Assembly: GCF_000383915.1 (NCBI RefSeq)
Contig: NZ_KB912942.1
Coordinates: 3,269,195 to 3,333,194, forward strand
DNA from: Amycolatopsis benzoatilytica AK 16/65
GTDB taxonomy: Bacteria; Actinomycetota; Actinomycetes; Mycobacteriales; Pseudonocardiaceae
Length of the DNA stretch: 64,000 nucleotides
Direction: 5' to 3'
Shown here in pieces: positions 1 to 6,092 of the stretch. The notes under the pieces were generated by a model. The model saw only the letters and a program-made list of their open reading frames with translations, was not told where the DNA came from and did no database searches. How positions within the stretch are numbered: the stretch's first letter is position 1; each line of letters begins with the position of its first letter. The translations under genes and the position numbers were made by a program.

Positions 1-509
1 AGTGCACTGCCCGCGCCCGCGAGCAGCCCGAGCGGATCGAGTGCCGCACCCGGACCGAGGACCACCAGCGCGACGCCCGCGACTCCGGCAAGCGCCCACG
101 CGATCTTCGCTGCCGCGGGCCGCTCCCCCAGCAACGGCAGCGCGAGCGCGATCACCAGCAGCGGCTGGATCGCGCCGATCGTCGCCGCTACGCCACCGGG
201 CAACCGTTCCGCCGCGGTGAACAGGAGGGGGAAGAAGAAGCCGATGTTGAGCGCGCCCAGGACCAGCGCGCGCCACCACCACACGCCGCGCGGCAGCCGG
301 CGGAAGATCAGAAGCAGGAGCAGCCCGGCGGGCAGCGCGCGGAGCAAGCCGGCGAAGAGCGGGTGGCCCTGCGGAAGCAACTCGGTGGTGACGAGATAGG
401 TCGTGCCCCACACCGCCGGCGCGAACGCGGTCAGCACGGTGCGCCCGGCGACCCCGGGAGAGGAAGCGGCGGCCGGCGCTGCCGGGGCCGGAAGGTCAGT
501 CGTGGTCAT
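1..509 (-). CDS. EamA/DMT family transporter, 3' part outside the window
   Basis: This gene runs off the left edge, so only about the first 169 residues are visible. It starts at ATG 509-507 on the minus strand. The translation has a short polar, Ala/Pro-rich N-terminus, then repeated hydrophobic helices with the drug/metabolite transporter pattern: 'FAPAVWGTTYLVTTELLP' early, and 'GGVAATIGAIQPLLVIALA' and 'LLGERP' later, which are typical of the first EamA repeat. Such proteins export small metabolites across the cytoplasmic membrane. It is divergent from a LysR regulator 79 bp away, which probably controls it. The substrate cannot be inferred. Confidence 0.85.
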   Translation of the reverse strand, partial: MTTTDLPAPAAPAAASSPGVAGRTVLTAFAPAVWGTTYLVTTELLPQGHPLFAGLLRALPAGLLLLLIFRRLPRGVWWWRALVLGALNIGFFFPLLFTAAERLPGGVAATIGAIQPLLVIALALPLLGERPAAAKIAWALAGVAGVALVVLGPGAALDPLGLLAGAGSA

Positions 510-561
510 GCGTCGAGCCTGCGCCGAGCCGATCGATGAGTCCAACACATGCTTGTCATCG

Positions 562-586
562 GATCAATCATGAATCACGATTGATC
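562..586. promoter_or_regulatory. LysR-type operator between eamA and lysR
   Basis: A perfect 8-bp inverted repeat, GATCAATC and GATTGATC, is separated by 9 bp and ends 2 bp before the LysR start codon. It contains the LysR-family T-N11-A core (T568 to A580) and the ATC-N9-GAT form. Position and symmetry suggest that the regulator binds here to repress itself and control the divergent transporter; this is inference. Confidence 0.7.
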
Positions 587-588
587 GC

Positions 589-1461
589 ATGGAGCTCCGG
601 CAGATGCGGTACGTCGTCGCGGTGGCCGAGCACGGCAGCTTCACCCGGGCGGCGGAGAGCTGCTTCGTCGTGCAGTCCGCGCTGAGTCACCAGATCGCGC
701 GGCTGGAGAAGGAACTCGGCGTCCAGCTGTTCCACCGGACCAGCCGCCAGGTGCGGCTCAGCCCGGCCGGCACGGCCTTCCTGCCGGTCGCCCGCCAATG
801 CCTGGACGCCGCCGACCGCGCCGCCGCGGAAGCCGCCGCCGCCGAAGGCGAGATCCGCGGCCCGCTCACCCTCGGCGTGATCCCGACGGTGGCCGCCGTC
901 GACGTCCCCGAGGTGCTCCGGCTCTTCCGCACCCGCCACCCGCAGGTCCAGATCCGGCTGACCGGCGGCACGAGCGGCTCCTTCGTCCGGCAGGTCGCCG
1001 ACGGCGCGCTGGACCTGGCTTTCCTCGGCTTGCCCGAAGGCTTCGAACTGACCGGCGTCGCCCACCGTCTGCTCGCCGAAGACCAGCATCGCGCCGTCCT
1101 GGCCGCCGGTCACCCGCTTGCCGCCCGACGGCGGCTCACCCTCGAACAACTGGCCGACGAGACGTTCATCGACTTTCCCGCGGGCTCGACCGGACGGCAG
1201 CAGGCCGACCAGGCGTTCGCCACGGCGGGACTGATCCGGCACGTCGCGTACGAAACGAGCGACATACTGCTGCTGAGCCGTCTGCTTCGGGCCGGGCTGG
1301 GCGTTGCGCTGCTGGCCGCTTCGTTCGCCGATCAGCTGCCGGAGCTGGTGAAAATCCCGGTCGCGAACGCCCCGACCCGCACCGAACACGTCATCTGGAG
1401 CACCTTCGGCCCGGCCCCGGCAGCTGCGGAATTCCTAGCCCAGATCGGGGTCGCCCCCTAG
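589..1461 (+). CDS. LysR family transcriptional regulator
   Basis: This 290-residue protein has the classic LysR layout: a winged helix-turn-helix in residues 1-60 ('FTRAAESCFVVQSALSHQI', 'FHRTSRQVRLSPAG') followed by a periplasmic-binding-like effector domain (about residues 90-290). Length is normal for the family. It is divergent from an EamA transporter and sits on a perfect LysR box, a common arrangement in which the regulator controls the exporter and itself. There is no obvious Shine-Dalgarno sequence before the ATG because the operator occupies that position, so the transcript may be leaderless or weakly translated. Confidence 0.93.
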   Translation: MELRQMRYVVAVAEHGSFTRAAESCFVVQSALSHQIARLEKELGVQLFHRTSRQVRLSPAGTAFLPVARQCLDAADRAAAEAAAAEGEIRGPLTLGVIPTVAAVDVPEVLRLFRTRHPQVQIRLTGGTSGSFVRQVADGALDLAFLGLPEGFELTGVAHRLLAEDQHRAVLAAGHPLAARRRLTLEQLADETFIDFPAGSTGRQQADQAFATAGLIRHVAYETSDILLLSRLLRAGLGVALLAASFADQLPELVKIPVANAPTRTEHVIWSTFGPAPAAAEFLAQIGVAP

Positions 1462-1572
1462 TGACTCGTGATCCCGGTGTTTTCAGTTTGCGTTGTTGTC
1501 GACGAGTTTCTTGTGGTGATCTGGCCGAGACGGACCTCGACGCCGGTGCCGGTGCCGGTGCCGCGATCCCGG

Positions 1573-1620
1573 CCGCGAAGGGCCGCTTGAGAGCATCTGA
1601 GTCCGGCAAGGGCCGTCGCC
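1573..1620. repeat. degenerate copy of the intergenic palindrome family
   Basis: The stretch has arms GCGAAGGGCCGCTTG and CAAGGGCCGTCGC around a centre reading ATCTGAGTCC. It matches the arms and the centre of the better copies at 5231, 11913, 32181 and 43910, with several unpaired positions. It lies just downstream of the LysR gene. Confidence 0.5.
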
Positions 1621-1658
1621 GGTGAGCTCGTCCGGCTTCGCCGGGTCAACTCCCACTT

Positions 1659-1808
1659 TCACGTCCTAGCGGGAAACCCGGTATCCCCATTGCCGTCCTG
1701 GGGCCCGTACGGGTCGCCGACGCCAGCGGAGGCGACTGACGCTCCGAACATCATGCAGGCGAGCAGTGCTCCCCCAGTCAAAGAGCCGCGTTTCATTACT
1801 GGTAACAC
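1659..1808 (-). CDS. 49-aa secreted peptide, unrecognised
   Basis: This short gene has a strong ribosome-binding site: AAGGAG sits 5 nt before GTG 1808-1806; an in-frame ATG lies at 1796. The product starts VLPVMKRGSLTGGALL, a positively charged then hydrophobic signal peptide, with a likely cleavage after 'SVASA' (residue 28). That leaves a 21-residue acidic, Gly/Asp/Pro-rich mature peptide, GVGDPYGPQDGNGDTGFPART, without cysteine. I do not recognise it. It resembles the other small secreted genes at 4391, 5471 and 12377 in architecture only. The signal peptide plus perfect SD make it more than chance. Confidence 0.55.
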   Translation of the reverse strand: MLPVMKRGSLTGGALLACMMFGASVASAGVGDPYGPQDGNGDTGFPART

Positions 1809-1989
1809 GTTTTCTCCTTACGCTGGCAGCGGTTCAGAACGGAACGGCGTCGGACATCCAGTCGGGATGGCCGGGCATCGGCGACGCCTTCTTCCCGTAT
1901 GACCACCGGCTCGACGGGCTGGCTGATCACTGGTCGAAGCCAGCCGGAGTTGCCGGGCTGGGATCGCTCTGGAGGTCCTGCCACTGCCG

Positions 1990-2370
1990 AAGGCCGGCTC
2001 GCCGGGGCGGTTTCTGACACGCCAGCACCAGCGCAACGCCGGCACCCGGTTCGTGTTCACCGGAATCCACGGCGAACTGCACCGGCGATCCCGCTTCCGC
2101 CGCCTCGTCCGGCTGCCCGCCTTCGCCGGCGGCGAGACGAAGGGGATGGTCACCGGTCAACCAGGCGCTGCACTTCCACGACTCCGCCACAGCCACACCG
2201 CCTCGCTGGTCGAAGACCAGGTGCGCGGATCATGCGACCGCTACGACTCGGCCGTCAACGCACGGACGTCGTCGACGGCGGATCGCAGCTCACCAACACT
2301 GTGATCGAACGCATACTCGACGTCCTCCAGCAACACTGGGACGCGACGGCCTGGGACTGGCCACGACAGC
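1990..2370 (+). pseudogene. tyrosine recombinase (integrase) C-terminal remnant
   Basis: Two reading frames carry consecutive pieces of an actinobacterial phage-type integrase. The first has 'FVFTGIHGELHRRSRFRR' and then 'LRHSHTASLVEDQV', the R-H-x-x-H box of the catalytic domain. After a frameshift near 2225 the other frame continues 'RIMRPLRLGRQRTDV' and 'IERILDVLQQHWDA', the usual C-terminus; the expected LGH is degraded to LGR and the tyrosine region to GGSQL. It lies directly beyond the 3' end of tRNA-Val, the standard site for such elements, so it is probably the relic of an integrated element. No second copy of the tRNA end was found nearby. Confidence 0.65.
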
Positions 2371-2511
2371 TGCGCAAGCCCAGAGAGCGGCCTGGCCTCT
2401 TCACGCGCCAAGTGCGGCCAGCAGGCCCGGCCACCCTTTTGGTCCCCACAATCACCAACGGCCCGCCGATGAAGATCATCGACAGGCCGGGTGAGCTGAA
2501 CAAACGCTGGG

Positions 2512-2583
2512 TGGGCGATACTGGGATCGAACCAGTGACCTCTTCGGTGTGAACGAAGCGCTCTCCCGCTGAGCTAATCGCCC
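2512..2583 (-). tRNA. tRNA-Val (CAC)
   Basis: The minus strand folds into a standard 72-nt tRNA: 7-bp acceptor GGGCGAT/ATCGCCC, D-arm AGCTCAGCGGGAGAGC, anticodon stem CTTCG/CGAAG with loop TTCACAC (anticodon CAC, reading GTG), and T-loop GGTTCGATCCC. Discriminator A is at 2512; no CCA is encoded. The integrase relic lies past its 3' end. Confidence 0.95.
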
Positions 2584-2974
2584 TCTTCCGTGCCACTGAA
2601 GGGTACCGCACGACTTTCGGAGGGCGTGCAAACGGGTGGTTTGCCTTCGACTACCGCCTGTCTGCCTGCGGATACGGAACGCACAACCCCGAGCTAGCCA
2701 AGGCCCTTCGGGACCGGGGCCGCTTGCGGCGGGGCGCGCCGTCCATGCGACGGTGCTACCGCACGACGGCCGAACCGCGCAGTATGTACCGGTGGCGCCC
2801 CATCGGGTGCCCGCTGAAGGCTGCGCGGCACGGACGGCGACGGACCGGACGGACCTCGGGCTGACGGTCCCGAACGGGTGATCTCGACCGCACTCGCGAC
2901 GGATCCGGGCCTCTGGTGCGTCTCACCGTTGTCCTCGGTCGTCCGGGCCGGGAAGGGAGACGAAGGGTAGGACG
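2584..2974. other. intergenic stretch, no gene seen
   Basis: This gap lies between the divergent tRNA-Val and the ssgA-like gene. Open frames here lack ribosome-binding sites and resemble no protein. It should hold the promoters for both neighbours, but I could not place one with confidence. Confidence 0.4.
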
Positions 2975-3400
2975 ATGCGCAACGATCACGTGACGCTCCG
3001 CTCGACGGCGGTCTTCGACCTGCTGGCGCCGCGGACCCCGGCGGTTCCGGTCAAGGTGGAGCTGCGCTACGACACCCGCGACCCGTACGCCGTCGTCGCC
3101 GCCTTCCGCACCGGCCGCGCTGGCTGGGTCGAATGGGTTTACGCGCGCGACCTGCTCGCCGACGGCCTGCTGGCCGACGCCGGCGACGGGGACGTTCGCA
3201 TCCGGCCGTCGGTGGAAGACCCCGAGTCGGTCCTGATCGAGCTGAACTCGCCGTCCGGGCACGCCATGTTCGAGGCGTCCGCGCAGGAGCTCGCGGACTT
3301 CCTGGACCGCACCTATGACGTCGTGCTGCCCGGCAACGAGCACCTGTGGGTCGACGTCGACGACGCGCTCACTCACCTCATCCCGAACGATCGGGCCTGA
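2975..3400 (+). CDS. SsgA-family sporulation/cell division regulator (SsgB-like)
   Basis: The 141-residue protein matches the SsgA-like family in length and along its whole sequence: 'VPVKVELRYDTRDPYAVVAAF', 'WVEWVYARDLLADGL', 'ELNSPSGHAMFEA' and 'ADFLDRTYDVVLPGNE'. In filamentous actinomycetes these proteins help position FtsZ at division septa; the SsgB type recruits FtsZ. The ATG is preceded by GAAGGG-type SD sequence (GACGAAGGGTAGGACG). It is monocistronic and followed by the tRNA cluster. The close match to the conserved SsgB type is family knowledge; its role here is inferred. Confidence 0.9.
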   Translation: MRNDHVTLRSTAVFDLLAPRTPAVPVKVELRYDTRDPYAVVAAFRTGRAGWVEWVYARDLLADGLLADAGDGDVRIRPSVEDPESVLIELNSPSGHAMFEASAQELADFLDRTYDVVLPGNEHLWVDVDDALTHLIPNDRA

Positions 3401-3529
3401 TCACCGGCCCGGCGACGGGCCAACCGCCCCCCGGTGCCAGCCCGGTTCCGGGGGTTCGATATGGTTCTTCCACACCACGGCGACACGGTGCGAACCGGAA
3501 ATCCGGATCATTCCTCGCCGAGGCGTAGT

Positions 3530-3602
3530 GCGGACGTAGCGCAGCTGGTAGCGCATCACCTTGCCAAGGTGAGGGTCGCGGGTTCGAATCCCGTCGTCCG
3601 CT
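3530..3602 (+). tRNA. tRNA-Gly (GCC)
   Basis: A 73-nt cloverleaf with acceptor GCGGACG/CGTCCGC, anticodon arm TCACC-TTGCCAA-GGTGA (anticodon GCC), T-loop GGGTTCGAATCCC and discriminator T at 3602. It is the first of three plus-strand tRNAs that end at one strong terminator. Confidence 0.96.
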
Positions 3603-3622
3603 CGGAGGGCTCATGCCCATGC

Positions 3623-3693
3623 GGTGGAGTGGCCGAGAGGCGAGGCAACGGCCTGCAAAGCCGTGTACACGGGTTCGAATCCCGTCTCCACCT
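3623..3693 (+). tRNA. tRNA-Cys (GCA)
   Basis: A 71-nt cloverleaf with acceptor GGTGGAG/CTCCACC, anticodon arm CGGCC-TGCAAA-type loop giving GCA, T-arm CGGGTTCGAATCCCG and discriminator T at 3693. It lies 20 bp after tRNA-Gly and 1 bp before tRNA-Val. Confidence 0.95.
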
Positions 3694-3694
3694 C

Positions 3695-3769
3695 GCGCGA
3701 TTAGCTCAGCGGGAGAGCGCTTCCCTGACACGGAAGAGGTCACTGGTTCAATCCCAGTATCGCGCACCA
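3695..3769 (+). tRNA. tRNA-Val (GAC), CCA encoded
   Basis: A standard cloverleaf with acceptor GCGCGAT/ATCGCGC, anticodon arm CTTCC-CTGACAC-GGAAG (anticodon GAC) and T-loop GGTTCAATCCC. Discriminator A3766 is followed by a genomic CCA (3767-3769). Its body is nearly identical to the divergent tRNA-Val(CAC) at 2512. Confidence 0.95.
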
Positions 3770-3781
3770 AACGTTTACGCT

Positions 3782-3825
3782 CGACGGAAGCCCTGCTCCT
3801 CTTCGGAGGAGCAGGGCTTCCGTCG
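3782..3825 (+). terminator. strong terminator after the tRNA cluster
   Basis: A perfect 20-bp stem (3782-3801 with 3806-3825) is closed by a TTCG tetraloop, one of the most stable hairpins possible. It is followed only by TTCAA, so it lacks a long T-tract, as is common in high-GC actinomycetes. Confidence 0.9.
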
Positions 3826-3904
3826 TTCAAAGGCGATGACAAGCCGATGGCCGCAGGAGCGCCCTCGAGCAACCGCCGCCGGACCCGGTCGACAAGCTGA
3901 CCGT

Positions 3905-4039
3905 TGCCGAGCGCCGACGGACCTCGAGGTGCTCACCGGCGCACGGTTCGTGGACATCGCGGCCACAGCAGATCTACGTCCAGGGTGTCTACCTGTGCTC
4001 GGTGTCCACGATGTATCGGGTGCTGACGGAGAACTCCTG
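3905..4039 (+). pseudogene. IS3-family-like transposase fragment
   Basis: One frame reads 'LEVLTGARFVDIA' and, after a frameshift, another reads 'QQIYVQGVYLCSVSTMYRV' and ends at a TGA. Together they match the segment of IS3-type OrfB transposases just before the DDE domain (family pattern: RFVDKAPAQVWATLLDEGTYLCSVSTMYRLL). Only about 45 residues remain, so the element is dead. Confidence 0.6.
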
Positions 4040-4065
4040 ACGGCTATGCCCGGCACGGCGCCGAT

Positions 4066-4292
4066 GCCCGTGCGGTCATCGGACAAGGCCCGCCACCGGT
4101 TCAGCCGTGTCGGCAACCGCCAACACAACGCCGCGTTGCACCGAGCCGCGCTCACCCAGGCCCGCTGCCACGCCGACGCACGGGCTTTGTTGGCCCGCCG
4201 TCGAGCGGCCGGCGACGGGGGCTGGAGTCGCTTCGCGCGCTCAAACGACACCGGCCCGACGCGGTCTACCGAGCCCTGCGCACCGACGGGGT
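4066..4292 (+). pseudogene. IS110-family transposase C-terminal fragment
   Basis: The stretch encodes 'ARHRFSRVGNRQHNAALHRA' and 'ALTQARCHADARALLARRRA', then, after a frameshift near 4215, 'GLESLRALKRHRPDAVYRAL'. This is the C-terminal end of IS110-type (DEDD) transposases. No N-terminal domain or stop in frame is left. It adjoins the IS3-like fragment, showing repeated insertion downstream of the tRNA cluster. Confidence 0.65.
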
Positions 4293-4390
4293 CAACGATC
4301 GATCAGGCCTGGCTTGGCTTGGCAGAGGAGCGTTCTACGGTCCCCGCCAAGCCGGCACCAAGCAGAAGCTCAGCAGCGGAGAGCGGGTTA

Positions 4391-4765
4391 TCAAGCCCAG
4401 CCGCCACAAACACCCCGCACGCAGGCTCGGATGTTTACAGTCCGCGACGCGTGCTGTCGTCCGCTCGCGACGTTGTCGATGATTTTGCCATCAGCCCTGA
4501 CTTGAAGATGAGCATCAGCAGTGGTCGTCGAGGTGGTGGACCATTGGTATTCATCCGCACCGAGGTAACCGTAGGACCAAACGCTCGAAATCTGCATCAC
4601 CACGCCATAACCGGGCACACTGAGGTCGGTGATGTACGTTTGAGCCGTGCCGCGTTCTGGCCTGGCAAGGGCGTCCGCGGTGGCAGCACCTCCGACCGAC
4701 AGCGTGCACACGGCAGCGGTGGTGGCCAATACCGATGCGATCTTGTTCTTGCCTGCAGTGGACAA
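4391..4765 (-). CDS. small secreted protein, unrecognised
   Basis: The 124-residue protein begins at TTG 4765-4763, chosen because GAGGAGA lies 5 nt upstream. Residues 1-34 form a signal peptide ('KIASVLATTAAVCTLSVGG', then 'ATADALA'). The mature part is Ser/Thr/Tyr-rich with alternating hydrophobic residues, suggesting beta structure, and has two cysteines close together near the C-terminus (ACVRGVC) that could pair. I do not recognise a family. It precedes another secreted gene and a STAND regulator on the same strand. Confidence 0.7.
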   Translation of the reverse strand: MSTAGKNKIASVLATTAAVCTLSVGGAATADALARPERGTAQTYITDLSVPGYGVVMQISSVWSYGYLGADEYQWSTTSTTTADAHLQVRADGKIIDNVASGRQHASRTVNIRACVRGVCGGWA

Positions 4766-4960
4766 GATATTCTCCTCATTATTCGTAGGTGCGAGCCCTT
4801 ACCAAATGAAAAGCCGAGCTCGATAACTTCAATTCGGCGACAGATTCTTCGGGGTCACAACACCGGAAGTTTCAATTCTTCGGGCAGATCCGCAGTTTCT
4901 CGAGATCGGACGCGTTGACTTTTCCCCGGTTTTGGTGGCGGTTGTGGCTGTTTGGTCCGT

Positions 4961-5152
4961 TCAGCGGGCGGCTTGCACCACCCAACATCCTCCGCAGCCG
5001 GTCGCCTCGACCCGGGAGATGGCGACGGTCATGGTGCGTCCGCGCGGCTCGCCGCAGCCGAGCGGGACGGTGATTTCGGCACGCCGTGCGCCCGCGTTGC
5101 CCAACTCTTCAACCCCAGCGCGCATCCATACCACCGCCTGATTGGACGGCAA
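4961..5152 (-). pseudogene. possible C-terminal gene fragment, unknown family
   Basis: This frame keeps coding-like codon use and ends '...RTMTVAISRVEATGCGGCWV' plus a few residues before TGA. It has no start with a ribosome-binding site, and the plausible sequence begins abruptly near residue 10. It may be the end of a lost small secreted-protein gene, like its neighbours. I cannot name the family, and it could be chance. Confidence 0.3.
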
Positions 5153-5230
5153 TGTCGTCGACTACGAATTCCTCGGGACGATCCAGGTGGCACTCCTAGC
5201 GTCTCGCAATACTGCTTTAGGGCGGAACTG

Positions 5231-5281
5231 CCGTGAAGGGACCCTTGCCGGACTCAGATTCCCTCAAGGGTCCCTTCACGG
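5231..5281. repeat. intergenic palindrome, copy with perfect arms
   Basis: Arms CCGTGAAGGGACCCTTG (5231-5247) and CAAGGGTCCCTTCACGG (5265-5281) pair perfectly over 17 bp around the 17-nt centre CCGGACTCAGATTCCCT. It belongs to the same family as the copies at 11913, 32181, 43910, 51744 and 63397. It lies between two secreted-protein genes. Confidence 0.85.
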
Positions 5282-5470
5282 ACCTGGTTCACCGCACCTT
5301 CACCGGCGTTCGGGCAGGCAGCTCACACGCTCACGAAACCGGCCGACCGCTCGCTAAGCTCGCCCCTGCGGGTCGCCGACGCCGCAGCACACAACCGGGT
5401 CGAATTCTCGGGTCTCACCCGAAGTGTTCGCGCCGTGCCCTGGGCGACAAATTCCTGCCCTCCGAGTGAT

Positions 5471-5896
5471 TTACAGCTTGACCTCCAGCGCATCGCTGCA
5501 ACCTGCCTGGTGGCAGACTACCGCCTTGAAGGAAGTATTGGCTTGATATGGGAAGATCTCCGAATTTCCGGTTGCCTTCAACTTCTGGGCAGCCCTGCCG
5601 GGAACTTCCCCAAATGCCACATGCCCGTCCGGCAGATAGCCACCCCAAGAAAGCTTGTTGAACTTGTAGGTCACGGTGTACGGAGGATGGATGGAACCAC
5701 GTTTGTCGAAATAGAAGCAGACATCGGCAACAGTGCCGCCATTGATTTTGAAGATTTTACAGATCGATTTGTCCGAGGATGCCTGCAGATTACCTGTTTC
5801 GCGACCGGCAGAGGCCGAGGCGGTCCCCATACCAGTGAGCAGAAGCGCAGTGGCGACCACGGTTGCAGCCAGCGGTCTCGTCAATCCTTTACGCAC
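5471..5896 (-). CDS. small secreted four-cysteine protein, unrecognised
   Basis: The start is GTG 5896-5894, 5 nt after AAGGAG; a longer frame upstream has no SD. The 141-residue product has a clear signal peptide (VRKGLTRPLA, then a hydrophobic run, cleavage near 'ASASA' at residue 30). The mature domain has cysteines at 46, 60, 128 and 133, probably two disulphides, and Tyr/Phe-rich strands ('PPYTVTYKFNKLSWGGYLPD'). Its GC content is visibly lower than that of its neighbours. No family is recognised. It is encoded just downstream of, and on the same strand as, a STAND regulator. Confidence 0.75.
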   Translation of the reverse strand: MRKGLTRPLAATVVATALLLTGMGTASASAGRETGNLQASSDKSICKIFKINGGTVADVCFYFDKRGSIHPPYTVTYKFNKLSWGGYLPDGHVAFGEVPGRAAQKLKATGNSEIFPYQANTSFKAVVCHQAGCSDALEVKL

Positions 5897-6092
5897 ACGA
5901 TCTCCTTGAGATTCACCTATAACCGACAATTTACGTGCAACTATCCCGAAAAGGAAACAAATTTCACGGATCCAAGCCAAGCTCCCGTCACGAATCAGGC
6001 AGATTCTTCTCATTTATCCGCGTGCGCCGCAGATTCGCCGCCCGCGCCGAACTGGGCCCCGGAAACTCCGCGGCGCCCACGAACGGGTGCTA

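Noticed and set aside
568..1389. A long minus-strand frame opposite the LysR gene
   Set aside because: LysR on the plus strand is unambiguous; the antisense frame has no protein-like features.
3434..4918. A 494-codon plus-strand frame running through three tRNA genes
   Set aside because: It crosses the tRNAs and the terminator; only short parts resemble transposases, and those are in broken frames.
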